The notes under the pieces are model-generated. The model searched no databases and was not told the DNA's origin. It was given only the letters and a program-made list of their open reading frames with translations. A program made the position numbers and the translations under genes. A DNA stretch of 64,000 bases, from assembly GCA_947494965.1 (NCBI GenBank), contig CANLWV010000001.1:124001-188000 (forward strand), given 5' to 3'. Positions 57,307 to 64,000 of this stretch are shown piece by piece. This DNA is from an uncultured Salinicoccus sp. GTDB lineage: Bacteria > Bacillota > Bacilli > Staphylococcales > Salinicoccaceae. The number at the start of each line of letters is the position of its first letter. Positions within the stretch are counted from its first letter, which is position 1.

Positions 57307-57913
57307 AAGCATCCCTGATGATCAGTTCACTCCACGATTCGTATGGATTCATTTTTGGGAGGAGATTCCTGTCCTTCCATACCAGTTCCAAAGTATCCTC
57401 TTCCTTGGCATGTACTTTGTCCTTATCCACTTCAACTTTGAAGACGATACCAATATGCACTTTGCCGACTTCGTCCTCGTCGTCATTGATCAGGCCCATG
57501 ATTTCAATGCCTTCAAGTGCGTCTTCTTGGAGTCCAACTTCTTCCTCCAGTTCCCTTGCTGCGTTGATGAATAATTTTTCATTGATCGCCTCGGCCTCTG
57601 GCACATCATTCATATGGCCACCCACTCCAATGGACAGGAGGCCATGCAGACGGTCTTCGCCCCCGCCTTCAAGGCGCTTATAAACCAATGTCTCCTCCCC
57701 TGCAGTGATGACTGCGTAGCTAATCAGTTGCTTATAGGTGGGATCTTCTTCCATATCACCGCGTCGCTTCACTTTATAGCCATTGAATGCAGATAATATA
57801 CGGCCGTATCTCGGATCCTCTTTGCTGATGAACCCATTGAATGCATCGGCTTCACCTTTGAAGATCTGTTGCCTTGGTACGACGAGGATCTGTTCATCGA
57901 ATTTACTCATCAT
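57296..57913 (-). CDS. Nudix-domain hydrolase, unknown substrate
   Basis: 205 residues. The C-terminal part of a Nudix box is clear: EKLFINAARELEEEVGL (REL-EEE-VGL, with the E-x7-R spacing correct). The expected first glycine of GX5E is replaced by glutamate, because the loop GVGGHMNDVPEAEAINE is long. The N-terminal stretch EQILVVPRQQIFKGEADAFNGF is shared with a Firmicute group of unassigned Nudix phosphoesterases. Two ATGs (57913, 57910) are possible. It overlaps the TPR gene, so the two are probably co-expressed. Confidence 0.87.
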   Translation of the reverse strand: MMSKFDEQILVVPRQQIFKGEADAFNGFISKEDPRYGRILSAFNGYKVKRRGDMEEDPTYKQLISYAVITAGEETLVYKRLEGGGEDRLHGLLSIGVGGHMNDVPEAEAINEKLFINAARELEEEVGLQEDALEGIEIMGLINDDEDEVGKVHIGIVFKVEVDKDKVHAKEEDTLELVWKDRNLLPKMNPYESWSELIIRDAYGQ

Positions 57914-57966
57914 GAACCTTCCTTTCCTTATTCACATTTATTTTATATTTCGTCTGTTAATTTGTA

Positions 57967-58000
57967 AAATAAAAATACCCTTCAATAATATGAAGGGTAT
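57967..58000 (-). terminator. Terminator after tRNA-Arg(CCT)
   Basis: ATACCCTTCA and TGAAGGGTAT form a perfect 10-bp stem; minus-strand tail TTTTTATTTTA. Confidence 0.85.
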
Positions 58001-58003
58001 GGA

Positions 58004-58077
58004 CGTCCCAGGAGGGATTCGAACCCCCGACCTACAGCTTAGGAGGCTGTCGCTCTATCCTGCTGAGCTACTGGGAC
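58004..58077 (-). tRNA. tRNA-Arg (anticodon CCT)
   Basis: 74 bases with discriminator G. Acceptor stem GTCCCAG/CTGGGAC, D-arm GCTC-AGCAGGATA-GAGC, anticodon arm ACAGC-CTCCTAA-GCTGT giving anticodon CCT (reads AGG), and T-arm GGGGG-TTCGAAT-CCCTC. The CCA end is not encoded. It lies 44 bases after a second tRNA-Arg and between two terminators. Confidence 0.96.
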
Positions 58078-58095
58078 AAGATATGATAAAAAAAG

Positions 58096-58120
58096 AAAAA
58101 CCCCAGAGCGGGGTTTTTTA
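58096..58120 (-). terminator. Terminator between the two tRNA-Arg genes
   Basis: AAAAACCCC and GGGGTTTTT around AGAGC, with T runs on both strands. It would make most transcripts from the upstream promoter monocistronic. Confidence 0.85.
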
Positions 58121-58121
58121 G

Positions 58122-58195
58122 CATCCTGGGAGGGATTCGAACCCCCGACCGATGGCTTAGAAGGCCATTGCTCTATCCGACTGAGCTACCAGGAC
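58122..58195 (-). tRNA. tRNA-Arg (anticodon TCT)
   Basis: 74 bases with discriminator G. Acceptor GTCCTGG/CCAGGAT (first pair G-U), D-arm GCTC-AGTCGGATA-GAGC, anticodon arm ATGGC-CTTCTAA-GCCAT giving anticodon TCT (reads AGA), and T-arm GGGGG-TTCGAAT-CCCTC. The CCA end is not encoded. A clear promoter lies upstream. Confidence 0.96.
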
Positions 58196-58212
58196 TTAAT
58201 CAGACAAGTACC

Positions 58213-58242
58213 ATTATAATCAATCGTGCCGATAAAAGTCAA
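58213..58242 (-). promoter_or_regulatory. Promoter of the tRNA-Arg genes
   Basis: Minus strand TTGACT (58237-58242), 18-base spacer, TATAAT (58213-58218), 17 bases before the mature 5' end of tRNA-Arg(TCT). Confidence 0.8.
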
Positions 58243-58278
58243 ACTTATTTTTAAAACTATTGATGTTTTATTACACAA

Positions 58279-58833
58279 TCAAAGCAGACTTTTCCAATCC
58301 TCATATTCCGCTTTCAACTGGCGGTACATTATACAGTCGTGAAAATGGTCATATAGGTATTCATACTCTTTCATGACACCCTCTTTGACGAATCCGAGTG
58401 ATTCCGGCAACGCCCGGCTACGGTAATTGAAGACGCCACATATGATCTCTATCCGATTCAAATCGACCACTTCAAACCCATATTGGATGAGGGCCTCGAC
58501 AGCACGGCTCACTATTCCTCTACCTTCCGCTTCCTTCACTATCCAATAGCCTATTTGTCCCCTATGGCTCATGGAAAAAATTTCATTATATCCGCACATC
58601 CCTACGAAACTGCCGCGATAGAAAATTCCAAGCTGCATACCGCTTCCTTCATCTATCGCATTTTGCCACATCTGGATGATTTCTATGTAATCGGCTGCGC
58701 TTGTCATATAATCAACCCACGCGAGCCACTTTCTCAAGTGTCCTCTGTTCTCATCTATTGCTTTATAGACCACTTCATTCTCTTTTGGAGTTAGGGCCCT
58801 CAATTCTATTTCAGAATCTACGGTGATGATCAT
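58279..58833 (-). CDS. GNAT-family N-acetyltransferase (RimJ/RimL type)
   Basis: 184 residues. Acetyl-CoA-dependent transferase of the Acetyltransf_3 group: ELRALTPKENEVVYKAIDENRGHLRKWLAWV, QIGYWIVKEAEGRGIVSRAVEALIQYGF (the acetyl-CoA loop is EGRGI) and NYRSRALPESLGFVKEG are typical of RimJ/RimL and YdaF-like enzymes. It may acetylate a ribosomal protein N-terminus or a small amine; no way to tell. AGGAG precedes the ATG. It stands between the tRNA genes and a DUF393 gene. Confidence 0.9.
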   Translation of the reverse strand: MIITVDSEIELRALTPKENEVVYKAIDENRGHLRKWLAWVDYMTSAADYIEIIQMWQNAIDEGSGMQLGIFYRGSFVGMCGYNEIFSMSHRGQIGYWIVKEAEGRGIVSRAVEALIQYGFEVVDLNRIEIICGVFNYRSRALPESLGFVKEGVMKEYEYLYDHFHDCIMYRQLKAEYEDWKSLL

Positions 58834-58860
58834 CTCTCTGCACTCCTTTGCATAACGACT

Positions 58861-59226
58861 TCATTTCGTGGATTTAACAATCTTGCTGCGCACCTCCGGA
58901 TCGATTTTACATGATTTCCCCCTGTTTACGCGATGGCGGTTGGCGGCAACCAATTTGTACAATGCATTTCTCCAGCATATGGGGATGGCCTTCATTAATT
59001 TGACCGGTTTAAAACCAGTCGTGTCAGCGAGCACTTCAATCACTGCATCCGAATATATATAGATGTCATCGGAATAATAAATAAGCGAATCGACTTCTTC
59101 CGGCATGACGGTATCCAATGTTTTGATGGATTGGAACCGCACTTTATCTTGCCGGTCCAGAGTGGTGATGAATTTTGCAAATCGGTTGCAGATGATGCAA
59201 TCATCATCAAAATAAAGAATGTTCAT
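58861..59226 (-). CDS. DUF393 (DCC family) thiol-disulfide oxidoreductase-like protein
   Basis: 121 residues. The N-terminus ILYFDDDCIICNRFAKFI has the characteristic aspartates and a CxxC (CIIC) motif, the hallmark of the DCC family (YuxK-like), here with DDDC rather than the common DGxC. A central YIYSDAVIEVL and C-terminal NRHRVNRG also match. Family members are proposed redox proteins of unknown partner. TGGGAGG precedes the ATG. Confidence 0.88.
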   Translation of the reverse strand: MNILYFDDDCIICNRFAKFITTLDRQDKVRFQSIKTLDTVMPEEVDSLIYYSDDIYIYSDAVIEVLADTTGFKPVKLMKAIPICWRNALYKLVAANRHRVNRGKSCKIDPEVRSKIVKSTK

Positions 59227-59311
59227 GGTCTATCCTCCCAGCCAGCGATTCTTCTATTTAAAACTTCGATATTCAGCACTATGGTACTCAATACGCTCGA
59301 GCACCAGATCC

Positions 59312-59800
59312 CTATAGATTGTTAAGAGCTGTTTCCTTCAACACTTTATGGTCACGTCCAAGGAATGTCACGACATTATTATCTGTGTCTAAAACGGCAT
59401 AGGATTCAGGCATCTCCCCTTTTGAAAGTGATATGCTGCCCGGGTTGATGCAATAGACACCATTTATTTTTTCAGCTTTTGCAATATGGGAATGTCCATA
59501 TAAAGCATAACTGGCGTCATATTCACGTGCTCGTGATGCAAGCTTGCCTCGATCCTTCTTTATACCGTAATAATGCCCATGGGTATAGAAAATCCCGGAT
59601 GCTTCATCGTACCCTTCCACAGGATAACGTGAATCCGTATCGACATTCCCCCCGACACGTTCGAAGTGGCGCATCTCAGTATCATCATATTCAAACTCGC
59701 TGTCCCCCAGATGAATGTTCAAACTGCCGCTGTTCCTGCCGAATGCATCATATACGATATTTTTTTCTCCGTGATTATCACTTACAATCAATATCTTCAT
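59312..59800 (-). CDS. Metallophosphoesterase, YfcE/YsnB (MJ0936) family
   Basis: 162 residues. Two-metal phosphodiesterase. All five metal motifs can be seen: VSDNHGE, HLGDSEFEY, GNVD, FYTHGHYYG and YGHSHIAKA, then NPGSIS. The physiological substrate is unknown. It overlaps the rdgB-like gene by four bases (ATGA) and belongs to the murI-rdgB-yfcE group, in the order found in staphylococci and B. subtilis. Confidence 0.93.
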   Translation of the reverse strand: MKILIVSDNHGEKNIVYDAFGRNSGSLNIHLGDSEFEYDDTEMRHFERVGGNVDTDSRYPVEGYDEASGIFYTHGHYYGIKKDRGKLASRAREYDASYALYGHSHIAKAEKINGVYCINPGSISLSKGEMPESYAVLDTDNNVVTFLGRDHKVLKETALNNL

Positions 59801-60405
59801 CTATCTGCACCCCCGTCATGATTTAACAAAATCTCGAATGCTGAAGCATCATGCTTCAATTTCTCCAACGCCTTTCTCCTATGACTTATTTCCCCTTTTT
59901 GTTCTGTGCTAATCATCCCCAAGTATTCACCCTGCAGTGTCTTAAATAGCGGATCATAGCCGAAGCCCCCCTCTCCAGCCGGGGATTCCAATATCTCCCC
60001 GTGCAGTTGTCCAATATAGCTCCTCGTATCTCTGCCAGGAATCGCCAGTGCAATGACACAGACGAATCTTGCCGATCGATCTTCAACATCCGTCAGGGCT
60101 GCCAGCAATTTACGGTTGTTATCTTCATCGCTCGCCCCTAAGCCTGCATATCTGGCAGAATATACGCCGGGGGCTCCATCAAGGGCATCGACGCATAGAC
60201 CCGAGTCATCACTGATGACTGGCAGACCAAGTGCCTTGGAGGCTGATTCAGCCTTCAGTACAGCATTCCCCTCGAATGTATCTTCTGTCTCCTCCACCTC
60301 GAAGTCGGGGAGCAGTTCCTTGATGCCGATTACTTCCACATCTGAAAATATTGTCTTAAAGTCCCTGATTTTCCCTTTGTTGCCTGTAGCAATAACGATC
60401 TTCAT
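59797..60405 (-). CDS. rdgB: XTP/dITP diphosphatase (Ham1/RdgB family)
   Basis: 202 residues. Hydrolyses non-canonical purine nucleoside triphosphates (dITP, XTP) to monophosphates, keeping them out of DNA. Motifs ATGNKGKIRDFK at the N-terminus, SDDSGLCVDALDGAPGVYSARYAG, GEGGFGYDPLF and ISHRRKALEKL are all present. GAGGAG lies 6 bases before the ATG. It overlaps murI by four bases. Confidence 0.95.
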   Translation of the reverse strand: MKIVIATGNKGKIRDFKTIFSDVEVIGIKELLPDFEVEETEDTFEGNAVLKAESASKALGLPVISDDSGLCVDALDGAPGVYSARYAGLGASDEDNNRKLLAALTDVEDRSARFVCVIALAIPGRDTRSYIGQLHGEILESPAGEGGFGYDPLFKTLQGEYLGMISTEQKGEISHRRKALEKLKHDASAFEILLNHDGGADR

Positions 60406-61214
60406 TGAGTCTCCTCCTCAAGTGTAATCTGTTCAATTTCATAATCGAGGAAAGGCATCCAATCCTTCAAAATATATTCGAATCGTTCCGTCTTGCCATT
60501 GACGATCATGGTATAGGTCGGTTCAGATTGCGATGGCGCATGTGCCTTAAGCGCAGTAAGTATTGAACTCGCTTCGCGCGCTGTTTCGTGCCCCGAGTCG
60601 ATGACTTTTTTTCTACCGGAAAAATAATCATATATCTCATCCGCCAGCAGTGGATAATGTGTACAGCCAAGGATGATTGTGTCTGCCTTGGAGCTGTGTA
60701 GATGCTTCAATGTCTGATGAAGGACGACCCGTACCACAACCTTATCTTTATAGCGCAGTTCCTCGACTAGAGGCACCAGCTTCGGACAAGCTGTACTTTC
60801 CACATTGAATTTACGGTTGATGCGCTGGATGGCTTCAGGGTAGGCGCCGGAGTCGACTGTACCATTCGTTGCAAGAACAATGACATTCTGATTATTGCTG
60901 CTTTGGATTGCACTGCGCGCCCCGGGCCCGATCACACCGACTACCGGAATCGTGTATCTCTCCCTCAGTATGTCGAGAGCAGCTGCAGTAGCTGTGTTAC
61001 ACGCCACTATAAGCATTTTTATACCACGCGCCACAAGGACATCTGCGACTTCCATCGTGTATCTTCTGACCTGGTCCATTGGCCTATCACCGTAGGGGCA
61101 CCTGTTCAAGTCCCCAAGATATATAATGGATTCATTCGGCAGCTGCCTGATGACCTCCCTTACTACTGTAAGGCCCCCAACACCAGAATCCATGACTCCA
61201 ATCGGCCTATCCAT
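60402..61214 (-). CDS. murI: Glutamate racemase
   Basis: About 270 residues. Cofactor-independent racemase giving D-glutamate for peptidoglycan. Both catalytic cysteines are present: VACNTATA and LGCTHYPLL, with MDSGVGGLTV at the N-terminus. I chose ATG 61214 (MDRPIGVMDSG), matching the family start; it overlaps the MarR stop by eight bases, consistent with coupled translation and a weak RBS. Upstream in-frame ATGs exist at 61256 and 61232. Confidence 0.95.
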   Translation of the reverse strand: MDRPIGVMDSGVGGLTVVREVIRQLPNESIIYLGDLNRCPYGDRPMDQVRRYTMEVADVLVARGIKMLIVACNTATAAALDILRERYTIPVVGVIGPGARSAIQSSNNQNVIVLATNGTVDSGAYPEAIQRINRKFNVESTACPKLVPLVEELRYKDKVVVRVVLHQTLKHLHSSKADTIILGCTHYPLLADEIYDYFSGRKKVIDSGHETAREASSILTALKAHAPSQSEPTYTMIVNGKTERFEYILKDWMPFLDYEIEQITLEEETQ

Positions 61215-61650
61215 CACTTCTTCGTTCACTTTCATCGAGTATTGATTCAAGGACATCCGGCAGCATACTTTTCTCTTCCTCCGTCAGATGTGAAGTGATA
61301 TCAGAGATATAGGATATCCGCTTATTGATGACTTCTTTTATGACTTCTCGTCCTTTGTCCTGCATGAGCACCAGAACGATACGTTTGTCCTTTTCATATT
61401 TCTGTCTCTTGACGAATGCGCCATTTTCAAGCTTATCCACGATATCAGTTGTAGTTGAATGCGCCAAATACAATCTGTTCGACAACTCACCTATCGTAAT
61501 GCCGACCTTATCATCCACCCATTGAAGCGCCACGAACTGCAGTGGCGAAATCTCATACTCTTTAAGTATTTCCCTGCCATGGCTTTTCACATGAACAGAT
61601 ATGTATCTGATTGACTTTTCTATGGAGATGATTGCTTCCTTATCACTCAT
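61207..61650 (-). CDS. MarR-family transcriptional regulator (YsmB-like)
   Basis: About 147 residues from ATG 61650 (MSDKEAII), with AGGA 9 bases upstream; a longer frame begins in the terminator before it. Winged HTH: GITIGELSNRLYLAHSTTTDIVDKLENGAFVKRQKYEKDKRIVLVLMQDKGREV. B. subtilis has a MarR-type gene, ysmB, in the same place before the glutamate racemase gene. The target is unknown; the overlap with murI suggests joint expression rather than regulation of murI. Confidence 0.9.
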   Translation of the reverse strand: MSDKEAIISIEKSIRYISVHVKSHGREILKEYEISPLQFVALQWVDDKVGITIGELSNRLYLAHSTTTDIVDKLENGAFVKRQKYEKDKRIVLVLMQDKGREVIKEVINKRISYISDITSHLTEEEKSMLPDVLESILDESERRSDG

Positions 61651-61698
61651 TATCCACAGTCCTTCCCGCTGATTTATTTCATTATATCGTAATTGAAA

Positions 61699-61734
61699 AT
61701 AAAAAAATAGGAAGAGCACTGCTCCTCCTATTTC
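61699..61734 (-). terminator. Terminator after sdhB
   Basis: Minus strand ATAGGAGGAGC and GCTCTTCCTAT pair with one mismatch, then a run of seven T residues. It separates the sdh operon from the marR-murI group. Confidence 0.85.
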
Positions 61735-61738
61735 AATA

Positions 61739-62503
61739 TTATTCTACTTCATGGTCGCTTCCGAAGAAGGATTTGAACATATGGAAGTTTGTTTCCCGCT
61801 GCATTGCCGCGATTGATGTAGTCAATGGAATACCTTTCGGGCATGCTTTGACACAGTTCTGCGCCATACCGCACTCGGCAACTCCACCTACGCCCATCAA
61901 TGCATCCAGCCGCTCATTCTTGTTCATGCTCCCTGTCGGGTGGAGGTTGAACAGTCTGACTTGGCTGATTGGGGCAGCACCCATGAATTGGGAGCTGTCA
62001 TTGACGTTAGGACATACTTCTAGGCATACGCCGCATGTCATACATTTTGACAGTTCATACGCAGTCTGACGTTTCTTTTCAGGCATGCGTGGTCCAGGAC
62101 CAAGATCATATGTTCCATCGATTGGAACCCACGCCTTGACACGTTTCAGACTATCGAACATGAATGATCGATCGACCTGCAAGTCTTTGACAACCGGGAA
62201 TGTGGACATTGGTTCAAGCTTGATCGGCTGATCCAACTGATCGACCAATGCAGTACAAGATTGGCGTGCACCACCATTGATGACCATTGAACAGGCGCCA
62301 CATACTTCCTCAAGACAGTTCATATCCCAAGTGACAGGAGTGGTACGCTCACCTTTAACATTAACAGGGTTCCGCTGGATTTCCATCAGAGCACTTATGA
62401 CGTTCATATTCTCACGGTAAGGTACTTCAAACTCTTCCCAATACGATTGGGATTCTTTGTTTTCCTGACGTTTTATTGAAAATTTTATCTTTTTCTCACT
62501 CAT
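61739..62503 (-). CDS. sdhB: Succinate dehydrogenase iron-sulfur subunit
   Basis: 254 residues. Carries electrons from SdhA to the membrane quinone site. The N-terminal [2Fe-2S] ligands are in CLEEVCGAC and the later cysteine of RQSC; the C-terminal domain has CMTCGVCLEVCP and CGMAQNCVKACPKGIPL for the [4Fe-4S] and [3Fe-4S] clusters. AGGAG precedes the ATG by 11 bases. Follows sdhA by 18 bases. Confidence 0.97.
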   Translation of the reverse strand: MSEKKIKFSIKRQENKESQSYWEEFEVPYRENMNVISALMEIQRNPVNVKGERTTPVTWDMNCLEEVCGACSMVINGGARQSCTALVDQLDQPIKLEPMSTFPVVKDLQVDRSFMFDSLKRVKAWVPIDGTYDLGPGPRMPEKKRQTAYELSKCMTCGVCLEVCPNVNDSSQFMGAAPISQVRLFNLHPTGSMNKNERLDALMGVGGVAECGMAQNCVKACPKGIPLTTSIAAMQRETNFHMFKSFFGSDHEVE

Positions 62504-62521
62504 CTATCTCCGCACTCCTTT

Positions 62522-64000
62522 CTAGCTTTTTTTAGTATAATCCCTCTTACGCGGTGGGATCAGACTGACATCCACTTCTTCATACTCGAATCGAGGTGCT
62601 TCTTTCGGGCCTTCGAAGTATGCCTTAGTCGTCTTCAACCATTCTTCATCATTACGTTCTGGGAATTCAGGTTTGTAATGCGCACCGCGTGATTCGTTTC
62701 TGTTGTATGCACCGATCGTGATGACACGTGCAAGTACCAACATGTTCCATAATTGGCGCGTGAAGAAGGCAGCTTGGTTGCTCCATTTCTTCGTATCATT
62801 GATGTTTATGCGCTGATAGCGTTCCATAAGCTCAACGATCTTTTTATCCGTTTCGAGGAGTTTATCGTTGTGGCGGACAACTGTTACATTATCCGTCATG
62901 AGTTCACCGAGTTCCTTATGGATGACATAAGCGTTTTCATCGCCGTCCATGCTCATGATGGCGTCAAAATTCTCTTGTGCCATATTGACATATTTCTCAT
63001 AGAGGGAATCATCAAGATCTTCATATGTGGTGTCAAGACCTCTGACGTATTCTATCGCATTAGGTCCGGCTACTGTTCCGCCGTATATTGCCGACAGAAG
63101 GGAATTCGCTCCGAGCCTATTGCCGCCATGCTGGGAATAATCACATTCTCCTGCAGCGAAGAGTCCAGGGATATTCGTCATCTGGTCGTAGTCAACATAC
63201 AGGCCACCCATTGAGTAGTGGACTGCCGGGAATATTTTCATCGGCACTTTACGCGGGTCATCACCCGTGAATTTCTCATAAATTTCTATGATTCCGCCCA
63301 ATTTAACATCGAGCTCGTGTGGATCTTTATGTGATAAGTCGAGGTACACCATGTTTTCGCCATTGATGCCGAGCTTCTGGTTGACGCACACATCGAAGAT
63401 TTCACGTGTGGCGACATCCCTTGGCACAAGGTTTCCGTAATCTGGATACTTCTCTTCCAAGAAGTACCAAGGTTTGCCATCTTTATAAGTCCAGATGCGT
63501 CCCCCTTCTCCCCTGGCCGACTCACTCATCAACCTGAGCTTATCATCTCCAGGTATTGCGGTCGGGTGGATCTGGATGAACTCGCCATTTGCATATACTG
63601 CACCTTGCTGATAAACGACTGAAGCTGCAGAACCAGTGTTGATCATGGAGTTCGTCGATTTTCCAAAGATGATTCCAGGGCCACCTGTCGCCATTATGAC
63701 TGCATCAGACTTGAATGTCTGAATTTCTGCACTCGTTATCTGCTGTGCAGTAATGCCACGCGCACGTCCTTCATCGTCAAGGACGACTCCAAGAAATTCC
63801 CAGCCTTCGTATTTATTGACGAGGCCATCTACTTCAAACTTCCTGACCTGCTCATCCAGGGCGTACAGCAACTGTTGTCCAGTCGTTGCACCGGCATAAG
63901 CCGTCCTGTGGTGAAGTGTACCACCGAAGCGTCGGAAATCAAGTAATCCTTCGTTTGTCCTGTTGAACATGACCCCCATGCGGTCCAGCAGATGGATTAT
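62522..64000 (-). CDS. sdhA: Succinate dehydrogenase flavoprotein subunit (N-terminus cut by window end)
   Basis: 492 residues are visible. The frame stays open through base 64000 (IIHLLDRMGVMFNRT), so the ATG at 63979 is internal and the first ~95 residues with the FAD-attachment histidine lie outside. Motifs seen: ATGGPGIIFGKSTNS, FIQIHPTAIPGDDKLRLMSESARGEGGRIW, VHYSMGGLYVDYDQ, GLFAAGECDYSQHGGNRLGANSLLSAIYGG and the substrate-binding RDVATREI. Oxidises succinate to fumarate. sdhC should follow to the right. Confidence 0.97.
   Translation of the reverse strand: MIHLLDRMGVMFNRTNEGLLDFRRFGGTLHHRTAYAGATTGQQLLYALDEQVRKFEVDGLVNKYEGWEFLGVVLDDEGRARGITAQQITSAEIQTFKSDAVIMATGGPGIIFGKSTNSMINTGSAASVVYQQGAVYANGEFIQIHPTAIPGDDKLRLMSESARGEGGRIWTYKDGKPWYFLEEKYPDYGNLVPRDVATREIFDVCVNQKLGINGENMVYLDLSHKDPHELDVKLGGIIEIYEKFTGDDPRKVPMKIFPAVHYSMGGLYVDYDQMTNIPGLFAAGECDYSQHGGNRLGANSLLSAIYGGTVAGPNAIEYVRGLDTTYEDLDDSLYEKYVNMAQENFDAIMSMDGDENAYVIHKELGELMTDNVTVVRHNDKLLETDKKIVELMERYQRININDTKKWSNQAAFFTRQLWNMLVLARVITIGAYNRNESRGAHYKPEFPERNDEEWLKTTKAYFEGPKEAPRFEYEEVDVSLIPPRKRDYTKKS

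Overview
The window reads as a chromosomal segment of a low- to mid-GC Firmicute of the family Staphylococcaceae. The evidence is a lysine operon in the staphylococcal order (lysC-asd-dapA-dapB-dapH-dapL-alr-like-lysA), femA/femB-type peptidoglycan bridge genes, an msrR-like LCP gene, parE/parC, an opuD-acnA-plsY neighbourhood, and the block tig-clpX-engB-hemAXCDBL. Base composition looks clearly richer in GC than Staphylococcus aureus. Several Na+-coupled or osmolyte transporters sit beside mscL. A halotolerant genus such as Salinicoccus or a relative fits, but this is inference. Almost everything is core genome. I did not find a phage, CRISPR array, insertion sequence or recognisable defence island.

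Layout. 1-8.5 kb: the end of a cold-shock gene, then the leftward lysine operon behind a lysine riboswitch. 8.5-14.2 kb: an ABC-F ATPase, a sirtuin-cvfB pair, pepF and a small membrane protein. 14.2-15.4 kb: an AT-rich interval holding a near-perfect copy of the Bacillus dif site (XerC/XerD chromosome-dimer resolution site), next to a stand-alone serine recombinase. This places the window at the replication terminus. 15.4-27.3 kb: a sodium:solute symporter, three fem-family genes, a LexA-box-preceded Y-family polymerase, a cation efflux gene, an LCP ligase, a DUF1002 protein and a sodium:alanine symporter. 27.3-37.9 kb: parC/parE, plsY, a HesB-like protein, aconitase, a BCCT betaine carrier and mscL.

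37.9-46.7 kb: two divergent YfcC-family carriers, folC, valS behind a T-box, an AbrB-type permease and an acidic one-pass membrane protein. 46.7-57.9 kb: the haem block hemL-B-D-C-X-A with a PerR-like palindrome upstream of hemA, then engB, clpX, tig, a TPR protein and a Nudix protein. 57.9-64 kb: two tRNA-Arg genes, a GNAT and a DUF393 protein, yfcE-like and rdgB-like genes, murI, a MarR regulator, sdhB and a truncated sdhA.

Together the genes supply lysine, DAP and D-glutamate for the cell wall, build the interpeptide bridge and attach wall glycopolymers. They also make haem, run part of the TCA cycle (acnA, sdhAB), and handle osmotic change (BCCT uptake, MscL release). Points worth a second look are the dif site with its neighbouring recombinase, the racemase paralogue in the DAP operon, a third fem gene, one-active-site geometry in the ABC-F protein, and candidate PerR and FapR sites at hemA and plsY.
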